A stretch of 42,507 nt of DNA from the NCBI GenBank assembly GCA_044222005.1, contig JBGANY010000015.1:1-42507 (forward strand), written 5' to 3'. Positions 33,497 to 42,063 of the stretch are shown in pieces. Position 1 is the first letter of the stretch; each line of letters opens with the position of its first letter. Source of the DNA: Methylotenera_A sp044222005. Lineage in GTDB: Bacteria > Pseudomonadota > Gammaproteobacteria > Burkholderiales > Methylophilaceae. Below the pieces are notes generated by a model. It made no database searches. It saw only the letters and a list, made by a program, of their open reading frames with translations, and was not told where the DNA came from. A program made the position numbers and the translations under genes.

Positions 33497-34102
33497 ATGC
33501 TATTACCTAAATTAGAAATGACTATTTTTGAGACGATACTGGCAAGACGCTCAGTGCGTAGCTACACAGCGCAGCAGGTCGACAGTGTGACCGTGCGCAC
33601 CCTGCTGCAAGCGGCTGTGCGAGCACCTACCGCCATTCATCAGGAACCCTGGGCCTTTGTCATCATTCAGGACAGGAAACTGCTGCAGAATCTGTCAGAC
33701 CAGGCCAAGCCGCTATTTCTTGTACAAATCGGCCAACATGCGCGCGAGCGTTCCGGGCATATATTGGATATGTTTGAAAAGCCGGATTTCAATATTTTTT
33801 ATGATGCCGGTACGCTTATCCTGATCTGCGGCAGAACAACGGCTTCTTTTTACGAGGCGGACTGTTGGCTGGCCGCAGAAAACCTGATGCTGGCAGCCTG
33901 CGCCATGGGGCTTGGCACTTGCATTATTGGCAGCGCTCTGCCCGCTTTGAATATACCGGAGGTAAAAACCAGGCTGGGTATTCCGAAAGACTTTTCAGTA
34001 GTTGTGCCCATCATTCTGGGATACCCGATGGATGAAATAGCGCCAGTTTCGAGAAAGCCCCCGGTCGTGTTAACCAGCTTTCCTTCAGCCATAAGTAATT
34101 AA
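33497..34102 (+). CDS. Nitroreductase-family flavoprotein
   Basis: A 201-residue FMN-dependent reductase. The N-terminal motif ETILARRSVRSYTAQQVDSV and AAVRAPTAIHQEPWAFVIIQ are the FMN phosphate and isoalloxazine contacts. AACAMGLGTCIIGSALPAL and VVPIILGYP complete the family pattern. Length is normal. The substrate is unknown, and NAD(P)H-dependent reduction of quinones, nitro compounds or other acceptors is possible. The start is ATG 33497, with AGGGGT about ten bases upstream. ATG 33521 (MTIFETI) is an alternative. It heads a group with usp, phosphoketolase and acetate kinase. Confidence 0.9.
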   Translation: MLLPKLEMTIFETILARRSVRSYTAQQVDSVTVRTLLQAAVRAPTAIHQEPWAFVIIQDRKLLQNLSDQAKPLFLVQIGQHARERSGHILDMFEKPDFNIFYDAGTLILICGRTTASFYEADCWLAAENLMLAACAMGLGTCIIGSALPALNIPEVKTRLGIPKDFSVVVPIILGYPMDEIAPVSRKPPVVLTSFPSAISN

Positions 34103-34152
34103 AGTGGGTTCCGTATCTACGCTAAAAATGAGTTCTTTGAGAGGAAATTAAT

Positions 34153-34617
34153 ATGTATAAACAGATTCTTTGCCCGGTAGATGGTAGTTCATCCTCCAAC
34201 TGCGGCATGGCCGAAGCCATCAAGCTTGCAAAAGACCAGAATGCCAAACTCCGCTTTTTGCATGTGGTGGATATGTACTTTCCAGTTCTGGATGCAACAG
34301 GAGATTTCAATGTCGTCAATATTGACGATATTTTGCGTAAAAATGGCAAAAAAGTCCTGAAGAAAGCGGAAGCGGCCGCAATCAAAGCGGGCGTGGCTGC
34401 TGATTGTGAAATGGTTGAAGCCATTGGCGCACGTATTTCAAAATTTGTAGTAAACCAAGCCAAGGCATGGCCGGCGGATTTGATTGTAATGGGCACACAT
34501 GGCTTGCGCGGGGTTGAACGCCTGGTGATGGGAAGCGATGCTGAAACCATCGTGCGGACGAGTCCCGTCCCCGTATTGCTGGTAAGAGACAGTCAGGCGG
34601 AGAGGAAACATTCATGA
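34153..34617 (+). CDS. Universal stress protein, single UspA domain
   Basis: A 154-residue Usp with the complete nucleotide-binding pattern: ILCPVDGSSSSNCGMAEAIK at the N-terminus and VMGTHGLRGVERLVMGSDAETIVRTSPVPVLLV (key part GTHG-x2-G-x9-G) at the C-terminus, i.e. the ATP-binding class. A strong ribosome binding site (GAGAGGAAATTAAT before ATG) precedes it. It directly precedes phosphoketolase, with the stop TGA adjacent to a TTG. In proteobacteria Usps beside fermentation genes are typically induced by oxygen limitation. Confidence 0.92.
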   Translation: MYKQILCPVDGSSSSNCGMAEAIKLAKDQNAKLRFLHVVDMYFPVLDATGDFNVVNIDDILRKNGKKVLKKAEAAAIKAGVAADCEMVEAIGARISKFVVNQAKAWPADLIVMGTHGLRGVERLVMGSDAETIVRTSPVPVLLVRDSQAERKHS

Positions 34618-34652
34618 TTGCACAACTTAACACGGCAACCGAACGTGAATGA
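34614..34652 (+). CDS. Possible 12-codon leader ORF coupled to phosphoketolase
   Basis: ATG 34614 overlaps the usp stop (ATGA) and has GGAGAGGAAACATTC upstream. It encodes MIAQLNTATERE and stops at TGA 34650-34652. That stop overlaps the in-frame phosphoketolase GTG 34645-34647 (GTGAATGA). This arrangement would pass ribosomes from the leader to the enzyme. Confidence 0.25.
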   Translation: MIAQLNTATERE

Positions 34653-36954
34653 CGCCCTGACATCTTCTGCGCTTACTGAGCGGGAGCTCCAGGCTATTGA
34701 TGCCTATTGGCGTGCCTGTAATTACCTGGCTGCCGGCATGATTTATCTGCGCGACAACCCATTATTAAAAGCGCCGCTCAAGCCCGAACATATCAAACAG
34801 CGTTTGCTGGGCCATTGGGGATCGAGTCCTGGGTTAAGCTTCGCCTACATCCACATTAACCGTCTGATCAACAAGTACGACTTGAATGCCATTTTTCTTG
34901 CAGGTCCCGGCCACGGTGCGCCGGGCGTACTAGGCCCTGTCTATCTGGAAGGCACCTACAGTGAGGTCTATCCAAACAAAGGCGAAGATGAGGAAGGTTT
35001 GCGCCAGTTTTTCAAGGAATTCTCGTTTCCTGGCGGAATCGGCAGCCATTGCACACCTGAGATGCCAGGCTCAATTCATGAAGGCGGCGAGCTGGGTTAT
35101 AGCATTTCACACGCCTTCGGTGCCGCTTACGACAACCCTGACCTGCTGGTCACAGTGATGGTGGGCGATGGCGAGTCTGAAACCGGCCCGCTCGCGACTT
35201 CCTGGCATTCCAACAAGTTTTTAAACCCGATTCGCGACGGTGCGGTGCTGCCAATCCTGCATCTCAACGGCTACAAGATTAACAACCCGACTATTCTTTC
35301 GCGCATTTCGCACGAAGAACTTGAAAACCTGTTTATCGGTTATGGCTGGACGCCCTATTTCGTTGAGGGCAGCGACCCCGTAACCATGCATCAGGCGATG
35401 GCCGCAACGCTGGAAGCATGTATTGCAGTGATTAAAAGCATACAGGAAACCGCGCGTGACAGCGGCAAACCGACCCGCCCGCGCTGGCCCATGATTGTGC
35501 TGCGTAGTCCGAAAGGCTGGACTGGTCCCAAAGAAGTGGATGGTCACAAGGTTGAAGGCTTTTGGCGCGCCCATCAGGTGCCGTTGGGCAATGTAAAAGA
35601 AAACCCGGAACATTTGAAACAGCTGGAGGCTTGGCTACGCAGCTATAAGCCGGAGGAATTGTTTAACGAAAACGGACAGTTGCGGCCGGAACTCAAGGCA
35701 CTTGCCCCGCAAGGCAACCGCCGCATGAGCGCCAACCCGCATGCCAACGGCGGCCTGTTACGCAAGGCTTTGCGCATGCCAAATTACCTTGACCATGCAA
35801 TTAAATTGGACTCACCGGGTAAATTGTCAGCCCCCAATACAAAACCGCTAGGCAAGTTTCTACGTGACATCATGCGCCACAATATGCACAACTTCCGCGT
35901 ATTCGGGCCGGATGAAAACAGCTCCAACAAGCTGGATGATATCTACGAAGTCAGTAAAAAAACCTGGCTGGCGGATCATACGGTGGAAGGCTGGCTGGAA
36001 GGTTACCTGCTGACTGGCCGCCATGGATTTTTTTCGACTTATGAGTCATTTGTGCATGTGATTGATTCTATGTTCAACCAGCATGCCAAGTGGCTCGCCA
36101 TGTCCAAGGCAGTGCCTTGGCGCGCGCCGGTTTCCTCGCTCAACCTGCTGATTACCTCCACTGTCTGGCGGCAGGATCATAACGGGTTTACCCATCAGGA
36201 CCCGGGCTTTCTTGATATCGTTGTGAACAAAAGCCCTGAGGTCACGCGCATCTACCTGCCGCCCGATGTAAATTGTCTGTTATCGGTAGCCAATCATTGC
36301 CTGAGCAGTACCGATTACATCAATGTCATTGTCTGCGACAAGCAGAAGCACCTGCAGTATCTGGATATGGATGCGGCCATCAAGCATTGCACCAAGGGCG
36401 TCGGCATCTGGGAATGGGCCAGCAGCGATGCGGGTGCCGAACCGGACCTAGTAATGGCTTGCGCTGGCGACATCCCCACCAAGGAAGCCTTGGCAGCGAC
36501 TTTGTTACTGCGCGAACACTTTCCGCAACTTAAGATACGTTTCGTCAATGTCGTGGATCTGTACAAGCTGACGCCGAATAGTGAGCATCCGCACGGCCTT
36601 TCAGATCGCGATTTCGATAGTCTGTTTACGACAGATAAGCCGATCATTTTCAATTTTCACGGCTACCCTTACCTGATTCACCGCATGACTTACCGCCGCA
36701 CCAATCATGACAATCTGCATGTGCGTGGCTACAAGGAAAAAGGCAGCATCAACACGCCGCTGGAACTGGCGATTCAGAACGAAATTGACCGTTTCAGTCT
36801 GGCCATTACGGCGATCAACCGCATTCCCGCTTTGCAGGCCATTGGTGCGCATGTACAGGAGAAACTGCGCAACCGGCAGATTGAATGCCGCAACTATGCC
36901 TATGAATACGGTGTGGATTTGCCGGAAGAAGATAATTGGACATGGCCGAGCTAA
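34618..36954 (+). CDS. xfp: Xylulose-5-phosphate/fructose-6-phosphate phosphoketolase
   Basis: A TPP enzyme that cleaves xylulose-5-P or fructose-6-P with phosphate to acetyl-phosphate and glyceraldehyde-3-P or erythrose-4-P. The 778 residues are full length. Motifs seen include HWGSSPGLSFAYIHINRLI, GPGHGAPG (96-103), PEMPGSIHEGGELGYS, the TPP-binding GDGESETGP (183-191), and WRQDHNGFTHQDPGF in the pyrimidine-binding half. The start is either TTG 34618, touching the usp stop, or GTG 34645 (MNDALTSSALTE), which suits family N-termini better. In an organism with fructose-6-P flux it gives acetyl-phosphate without carbon loss. The next gene, acetate kinase, turns that into ATP. Confidence 0.95.
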   Translation: MHNLTRQPNVNDALTSSALTERELQAIDAYWRACNYLAAGMIYLRDNPLLKAPLKPEHIKQRLLGHWGSSPGLSFAYIHINRLINKYDLNAIFLAGPGHGAPGVLGPVYLEGTYSEVYPNKGEDEEGLRQFFKEFSFPGGIGSHCTPEMPGSIHEGGELGYSISHAFGAAYDNPDLLVTVMVGDGESETGPLATSWHSNKFLNPIRDGAVLPILHLNGYKINNPTILSRISHEELENLFIGYGWTPYFVEGSDPVTMHQAMAATLEACIAVIKSIQETARDSGKPTRPRWPMIVLRSPKGWTGPKEVDGHKVEGFWRAHQVPLGNVKENPEHLKQLEAWLRSYKPEELFNENGQLRPELKALAPQGNRRMSANPHANGGLLRKALRMPNYLDHAIKLDSPGKLSAPNTKPLGKFLRDIMRHNMHNFRVFGPDENSSNKLDDIYEVSKKTWLADHTVEGWLEGYLLTGRHGFFSTYESFVHVIDSMFNQHAKWLAMSKAVPWRAPVSSLNLLITSTVWRQDHNGFTHQDPGFLDIVVNKSPEVTRIYLPPDVNCLLSVANHCLSSTDYINVIVCDKQKHLQYLDMDAAIKHCTKGVGIWEWASSDAGAEPDLVMACAGDIPTKEALAATLLLREHFPQLKIRFVNVVDLYKLTPNSEHPHGLSDRDFDSLFTTDKPIIFNFHGYPYLIHRMTYRRTNHDNLHVRGYKEKGSINTPLELAIQNEIDRFSLAITAINRIPALQAIGAHVQEKLRNRQIECRNYAYEYGVDLPEEDNWTWPS

Positions 36955-38069
36955 ATATACTCACTATCAACAGCGGCTCGTCCAGCCTCAAGGCGAGTCT
37001 ATTTTTGCCCGATGGCGAGCAGCGAGTCTTTCGCTATGTAAGTCATAGTGACTATCAGCATGCACAGGCTTTTGATGCATTACTACATGATTTAGGCAAC
37101 GCGCGACCAACGGTCGTCGGACATCGCTTTGTGCATGGCGGAGAAATTACCGATGCCGCGCGCCTGATCGATGCAGATGAACGGGCGCGGCTGGAGGGTA
37201 TCACTTGTCTTGCACCATTGCACATGCCTGGCAATCTGCTAGGCGTGGATTTGTGTGCCGCACGATTCAACGTACCGCAGATCGCATGCTTCGACACCGC
37301 CTTTCACGCCTCCTTGCCGGAAATGGCCTACCGCCTGCCGATTCCGCAGGCACTTAAACTCCGCCGTTACGGCTTCCATGGACTTAATTATGCCTATGTC
37401 GCGCAGCAGCTGCTCGAGATCCTTGGCACTGCAGCACAAGGCCGCATCGTGGTGGCACATCTCGGCAACGGCGCCAGCCTTTGTTTACTGGAAAACCTGC
37501 GTTCAGTGGATACCAGCATGGGCTACACGCCAGCCGGTGGCATCCCCATGGCAACCCGCAGCGGCGACCTCGATCCCGGCGTCATGCTGGAACTCGCCAA
37601 ACGCTATGACGATACTGAGCTATCCACGCTGGTGTATGAACAGATGGGCTTGTTAGCGCTGTCAGACGGCGAAGATAGCGACATGTCCGCGCTGGTGAAA
37701 AGCAGCAGCAAGAGCGCCCGGTTTGCGGTGGAATATTTCGCGCGTCAGGTGTGTGGCGGAATTGGCAGCTATGCTGCTAAGTCCGGCGGCATCGACGCCT
37801 TGGTCTTTACAGGCGGTATCGGCGAGCATTCAGCTCAAGTACGCGCACTGATTTGCGAGCCGCTGGGGTTTCTTGGATTCAGCCTGAATAAAGAGGCCAA
37901 TCAGGCACATTCAACAAGATTAAATACGCCCTCTTCCAAACCGGTTTTGCTGATACCCGCCGACGAAGAAGCCGAGATTGCAAGGCTAGCCGCAGGCCTG
38001 ATGGCGACTGTTCGCCCAAATAAAAACGACATGGAAATGCTAAAAAATACACAGGCGGTGATGTCATAA
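36942..38069 (+). CDS. ackA: Acetate kinase
   Basis: Makes ATP and acetate from acetyl-phosphate, completing a fermentative bypass with the phosphoketolase. The 375 residues contain all family blocks: ILTINSGSSSLKASLF (phosphate binding), CFDTAFHASLP, YGFHGLNYAYV, HLGNGASLCLL, DTSMGYTPAGGIPMATRSGD and VFTGGIGEHSAQVRALI. The start ATG 36942 lies inside the end of xfp (13-bp overlap). A TTG at 36936 would add two residues. It is slightly shorter than the usual 400. No pta is present here, as expected when acetyl-phosphate comes from phosphoketolase. Confidence 0.95.
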   Translation: MAELNILTINSGSSSLKASLFLPDGEQRVFRYVSHSDYQHAQAFDALLHDLGNARPTVVGHRFVHGGEITDAARLIDADERARLEGITCLAPLHMPGNLLGVDLCAARFNVPQIACFDTAFHASLPEMAYRLPIPQALKLRRYGFHGLNYAYVAQQLLEILGTAAQGRIVVAHLGNGASLCLLENLRSVDTSMGYTPAGGIPMATRSGDLDPGVMLELAKRYDDTELSTLVYEQMGLLALSDGEDSDMSALVKSSSKSARFAVEYFARQVCGGIGSYAAKSGGIDALVFTGGIGEHSAQVRALICEPLGFLGFSLNKEANQAHSTRLNTPSSKPVLLIPADEEAEIARLAAGLMATVRPNKNDMEMLKNTQAVMS

Positions 38070-38096
38070 ACAACGAGAAATCTGAGGAGATGAACG

Positions 38097-39410
38097 ATGA
38101 CAGCGCAAGTGATGCATAACAGGCATAAACAAAAGAGAGAAAGCAGGAATACGGCGCACCTTATCCTGCGCAGGATATTTAAGGGATATGAAGGTGCGTT
38201 TACGATTAAACTTTGGGATAACAGTGTGCTGCAAATCGGTAATGGCGCTTCTGCATTTACGCTGACCTTTCACGCTTCTCATGTTTTGCGCGATCTGGTG
38301 CTGTTTCACGACCCGATTCGCCTGGCTGAAGCCTATTTTGACGGTGCCGTTGAAGTGGCTGGGGATTTCAACACCGCGATGGGCTTGCGCTATTATCTGG
38401 AAGATTTAAAGTTACCCTTGCAGGAAAAATTATTGCTGGTTTTCCGTGCGCTCTCACTCGGCAATCAAAAATCCAAGCCTCGAAAAAAGACGAGAAAGCC
38501 AGCCAATACCATGCGTCAGAATGATATTGAATCGATCGCGTTTCATTACGATGTTTCCAATGAATTCTACAGGCTTTGGCTGGGTGATCGCATGGTGTAC
38601 TCCTGCGCCTATTTTGAAACCCCCGGACAGGATTTGGAGGCTGCACAATGCAATAAACTGGATTACATCTGTCGCAAATTGCGGTTACAGAAAGGCGAAT
38701 CCTATCTTGATATCGGTTGCGGCTGGGGGGCGCTAGTCTGTTGGGCTGCCAAACATTACGGTGTTCGTGCGCACGGCATCACCCTGAGTCGCAATCAATT
38801 TGAGTATGCAAACGAGGAAGTGAAAAGACAAGGGCTGGAAGGCCAGGTCACGATTGAGATGCGCAATTACCGCGACCTTCTCCGTGAAGCGACCTATGAC
38901 AAAGTATCCAGCATCGGCATGTTTGAACATGTCGGCCTGAAAAATTTACCGGAATATTTTTCAATCGTACATCAGGTATTAAAGCCTGGTGGCCTGTTTC
39001 TGAATCATGGCATTACTTCAGCCGAGCCTGACTGGGGCCATAGCACTTCAACCCAGTTCATCAACCGTCATGTTTTCCCTGATGGCGAACTGGATATCGT
39101 AAGCAATATTCAGCGCCGCATGGAGGATGCAAAATTTGAAATTTTTGATGTGGAAGGCTTACGGCCACACTATGCTTTTACATTGCGCCATTGGGTAAAC
39201 CGTCTTGATGCAAAGAGTGAAGAGGCCATTCACCTGGTTGGCGAACGGACTTATCGTGTTTGGCGGCTATATATGACGGGCAGCGCCTTGCAGTTTGAGC
39301 AGGGCGCGACGGGCATTTACCAGATATTGGCCGAACGCAAAGTGGACGGAATGCCGAATCTGCCACTGACCCGGCGCGATCTATATGTGTCAAAAAAATC
39401 AACTGAATAA
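38097..39410 (+). CDS. cfa: Cyclopropane-fatty-acyl-phospholipid synthase family methyltransferase
   Basis: A 437-residue SAM-dependent enzyme that methylenates unsaturated acyl chains of membrane lipids, which hardens membranes in stationary phase and acid stress. It has an N-terminal lipid-binding domain (about 25-130), then HYDVSNEFYRLWLGDRMVYSCAYF, the SAM-binding DIGCGWGALVCWAAKHYG, GMFEHVGLKNLPEYF and a C-terminal TLRHWVNRLD. The gene starts at ATG 38097 with GAGGAG upstream and lies 27 bp after ackA, so it is probably in the same operon. Acetate production by that operon makes acid-stress protection a sensible companion. Other members of the family make modified lipids, so the exact product is not certain. 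Confidence 0.9.
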   Translation: MTAQVMHNRHKQKRESRNTAHLILRRIFKGYEGAFTIKLWDNSVLQIGNGASAFTLTFHASHVLRDLVLFHDPIRLAEAYFDGAVEVAGDFNTAMGLRYYLEDLKLPLQEKLLLVFRALSLGNQKSKPRKKTRKPANTMRQNDIESIAFHYDVSNEFYRLWLGDRMVYSCAYFETPGQDLEAAQCNKLDYICRKLRLQKGESYLDIGCGWGALVCWAAKHYGVRAHGITLSRNQFEYANEEVKRQGLEGQVTIEMRNYRDLLREATYDKVSSIGMFEHVGLKNLPEYFSIVHQVLKPGGLFLNHGITSAEPDWGHSTSTQFINRHVFPDGELDIVSNIQRRMEDAKFEIFDVEGLRPHYAFTLRHWVNRLDAKSEEAIHLVGERTYRVWRLYMTGSALQFEQGATGIYQILAERKVDGMPNLPLTRRDLYVSKKSTE

Positions 39411-39424
39411 CAAGGAGAACCATC

Positions 39425-39874
39425 ATGACAATAGGAGCAATTTGTAATCGTGAAGTGATCACTGTACAGCGAGATGCGACCGTGCTGCATGCCGCCATGC
39501 TGATGCGTCAGTACCATGTAGGCGATGTGGTTGTGATTGAAAACCGCAAAGATGTGACGGTTCCTATCGGCATCGTAACCGACCGTGACGTGGTTGTAGA
39601 AGTGGTTGCAACAGAGCTTGATACTGCCGTCATTACTGTCGGCGACATCATGGTAGCCAGCCTTGCCGTGGTAAAGGATAGCGCAGGCGTGCTAGAGGCT
39701 ATCCAGCTCATGACCAGTAAAGGGGTAAGGCGCTTACCTGTTGTTGATGACGGCGGAAGCCTGATGGGCATTGTGACACTGGATGATTTGTTGCTTTTAC
39801 TGGCAAAAGAGTTTGGCGCGCTTAGTAAACTAGTGGCTCGTGAACAGAAAAATGAAGTTAGCAAAAGACGTTAG
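39425..39874 (+). CDS. Tandem CBS-domain protein
   Basis: A 149-residue protein consisting of two CBS repeats (ICNREVITVQRDATVLHAA ... VPIGIVTDRDVVVEVV and IMVASLAVVKDSAGVLEAI ... LMGIVTLDDLLLLLAKEF), the pair forming one adenosine-nucleotide-binding Bateman module. Stand-alone CBS proteins sense AMP, ATP or other nucleotides. One (Hrp1, Rv2626c) belongs to the DosR regulon. It has AAGGAG before the ATG and lies 14 bp after cfa. Confidence 0.9.
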   Translation: MTIGAICNREVITVQRDATVLHAAMLMRQYHVGDVVVIENRKDVTVPIGIVTDRDVVVEVVATELDTAVITVGDIMVASLAVVKDSAGVLEAIQLMTSKGVRRLPVVDDGGSLMGIVTLDDLLLLLAKEFGALSKLVAREQKNEVSKRR

Positions 39875-39911
39875 AGAATGAAAATATACCCAAACCGAAA
39901 GGAAACACACC

Positions 39912-40412
39912 ATGAGTATCAATAAAACACCATCAGGCGTACACGCAGTTAGCCACGACCGCCCGCTTTTTGAGCAGGATATCGATGCCTACAAAAGTAA
40001 AGGTAAATTATCCGAGCCAACGATCTGCCCGCAATGTGGCGCCGTATATCATGAGGGACGCTGGCAATGGATAGAAACCTCTGCCGATGCAGAAAAAGAA
40101 TCTTGCCCAGCCTGCCGTCGTGTGCATGACAACCAACCTGCAGGATTTATCACTTTACAAGGACCATTTTTTAATAGCCATTGTGAAGAAATCAGGCGCT
40201 TAATCCAGCATCATGCAGAACATGAGCGTGCTGAACACCCGCTCAAACGTATCATGGCGATAGAAAATAAAGGTGGTGCCATGTTAGTAACGACGACAGA
40301 CACCCACCTTGCGCGCGGCATCGGTGAAGCCGTGCGTCATGCTTACCAGGGCGAGTTGAAAGTAGATCACGTTTCAGGCGAGAATCTGGTGCGCGTTCAC
40401 TGGAGCCGCTGA
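39912..40412 (+). CDS. BCAM0308-family zinc-ribbon protein
   Basis: A 166-residue protein with a four-cysteine zinc ribbon (CPQC at 39-42 and CPAC at 65-68). A C-terminal domain follows (LVTTTDTHLARGIGEAVRHAYQGEL...VHWSR), related to archaeal NMD3-like ribosome-associated proteins. The family is named after a Burkholderia cenocepacia gene that, to my knowledge, lies in its low-oxygen-activated locus. A role in ribosome or mRNA stability is proposed by annotation only. Its stop overlaps the next start (TGATG). Confidence 0.85.
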   Translation: MSINKTPSGVHAVSHDRPLFEQDIDAYKSKGKLSEPTICPQCGAVYHEGRWQWIETSADAEKESCPACRRVHDNQPAGFITLQGPFFNSHCEEIRRLIQHHAEHERAEHPLKRIMAIENKGGAMLVTTTDTHLARGIGEAVRHAYQGELKVDHVSGENLVRVHWSR

Positions 40413-40570
40413 TGTTAAACAAGCAAGGCACACGGCGTTTTCTGGTAGCACTGCTTGTGCTATTAGGGGCAGCCTTGATTTTTCTGGCAACCGAAGCCTG
40501 GACCGGCGTGATACTGATTACGCTTGGTATTTTGATTGAGGCAATTGGTATTGCCATGAGGCATAAATGA
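40412..40570 (+). CDS. 52-residue membrane protein between BCAM0308-family and adh genes
   Basis: ATG 40412 overlaps the previous stop (TGATG), and its own TGA overlaps the start of the alcohol dehydrogenase (ATGA, 40567-40570). The translation has a basic N-terminus (MLNKQGTRR), then a hydrophobic helix (FLVALLVLLGAALIFLA), a short polar turn (TEAWT) and a second helix (GVILITLGILIEAIGIAM), ending RHK. Double overlap with both neighbours is strong evidence that it is translated. No family recognised. It falls below common length cut-offs and would be missed. Confidence 0.75.
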   Translation: MLNKQGTRRFLVALLVLLGAALIFLATEAWTGVILITLGILIEAIGIAMRHK

Positions 40571-41550
40571 AGGCAATGGTTCTGGATTCGGCAAACAGCC
40601 CTTTGCGGCTGGCCGAATTGCCGATTCCAGTACCGAATGAAAATGAAGTATTACTAAAAGTGCACGCTTGCGGTGTTTGCCGTACCGACCTGCATGTGCT
40701 GGATGGTGAGCTTGCAAACCCCAAATATCCGCTTATCTTAGGCCATGAAATCGTGGGGGTCGTCGTGGATAAAGGGCAAAATGTAGAGCGATTTACGATT
40801 GGCCAGCGTCTGGGGGTGCCATGGCTAGGCCATACCTGCGGGCAGTGCCGTTATTGCACAACTAACCATGAGAACCTGTGTGACAACGCGCTGTTTACGG
40901 GCTATACCCTGAATGGCGGTTATGCCGAATATACAGTGGCGGACCAGCGTTACTGTTTCCCCATTCCGGAAAACTACTCTGACGCGGAAGCCGCGCCGTT
41001 GTTATGCGCCGGACTGATCGGTTACCGCGCTTTGATAGCCGTTGGTGACGCTCAGCTTCTGGGCATTTATGGCTTTGGCGCAGCTGCCCATATCATTGCC
41101 CAGGCCGCGCATTATCAAGGCCGTAAAGTCTTTGCCTTTACCAAGCCTGGAGATGTCGCCGGTCAGCAGTTTGCCATTGCACTCGGTGCGACCTGGGCGG
41201 GTGATTCGAACACGCCTCCACCTGAAGAAATGGACGCCGCCATTATTTTTGCCCCAGTGGGAGCATTGATTCCGCAGGCGCTACGCCATACTGCCAAAGG
41301 CGGCATCGTGGTGTGCGCTGGCATTCACATGAGCGATATCCCGCCCTTCCCTTACTCCATACTTTGGGGCGAACGCACGGTGCGCTCCATCGCCAACCTG
41401 ACCCGCCAAGATGGCGAAGAATTTCTGGCACTGGCGCCAACAATCGGAATACATACCGAAGTGGAAACGTTTCCATTAACTTCCGCTAACGAAGCCCTTG
41501 AGCGATTGAGGCAAGGGAAAATACATGGAGCTGCAGTTTTAGTGCCATAG
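40567..41550 (+). CDS. Zinc-dependent alcohol dehydrogenase family protein
   Basis: A 327-residue medium-chain dehydrogenase. Catalytic zinc ligands are seen as CGVCRTDLH and GHEIVG, and structural zinc cysteines in CGQCRYCTTNHENLC. The Rossmann glycines are GIYGFGAAA instead of the usual GxGxxG. It belongs to the zinc-binding alcohol dehydrogenase group with short C-terminus (TIGR02822-like), predicted to reduce aldehydes or oxidise alcohols with NAD(H). As the last gene of the operon, it could reoxidise NADH when oxygen is absent. The start ATG overlaps the stop of the 52-residue gene. Confidence 0.9.
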   Translation: MKAMVLDSANSPLRLAELPIPVPNENEVLLKVHACGVCRTDLHVLDGELANPKYPLILGHEIVGVVVDKGQNVERFTIGQRLGVPWLGHTCGQCRYCTTNHENLCDNALFTGYTLNGGYAEYTVADQRYCFPIPENYSDAEAAPLLCAGLIGYRALIAVGDAQLLGIYGFGAAAHIIAQAAHYQGRKVFAFTKPGDVAGQQFAIALGATWAGDSNTPPPEEMDAAIIFAPVGALIPQALRHTAKGGIVVCAGIHMSDIPPFPYSILWGERTVRSIANLTRQDGEEFLALAPTIGIHTEVETFPLTSANEALERLRQGKIHGAAVLVP

Positions 41551-41575
41551 TTTTGCAAATGACTAGGTAATGTCA

Positions 41576-41971
41576 TCAAATTGTAGATGCCGGCCTGTTC
41601 GCACGCGTTTTTTCGCGCCTGCCTTGGCACGTGATGCAGCGCTTCGCCGTGGGATACGCGGTGAGCCGCTCAAAGGAAATCTCATCACCACAATCAATAC
41701 ATACGCCATAAGTACCGGTTTGAATGCGGTCCAGGGCTGTGTTTAGGTCACGTGCTTTTTGTAAATGCAGGCCAATAATCGCATTGTCAACATCTACGAT
41801 AGTGTCGGCAACCGCTTCATCATCAACATCGGCAGCACCCCCGTCTATCTCATTAATGGTAGCCTTTAATTGAGGATTCATCTCCTGCTGCGTTTCATCG
41901 ACTAAGCTTTCAAGCTCCAGTTCCATTATTTTCTGCAATACATCAATTTGCTGCTTGGTAATTTTTGTCAT
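41576..41971 (-). CDS. DksA/TraR-family zinc-finger protein
   Basis: A 131-residue protein with an N-terminal helical part and a C-terminal C4 zinc finger (CIDC at 91-94, CITC at 112-115; YPTAKRCITCQ is typical). DksA proteins enter the RNA polymerase secondary channel and, with ppGpp, reset transcription in starvation. The helical hairpin here is short and its tip (DGGAADVDDEA) carries several acidic residues as in DksA, but true DksA is longer. It is convergent with the adh gene, separated by 25 bp. Confidence 0.88.
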   Translation of the reverse strand: MTKITKQQIDVLQKIMELELESLVDETQQEMNPQLKATINEIDGGAADVDDEAVADTIVDVDNAIIGLHLQKARDLNTALDRIQTGTYGVCIDCGDEISFERLTAYPTAKRCITCQGRREKTRANRPASTI

Positions 41972-42063
41972 AATATTTCCCCGATCATTAGTTTTTGCAT
42001 TAAAGTTTTTACTTATTTAGTCGCTTGCAAATGAAACGCAATATTCACTAAAGTCACTTCAAA

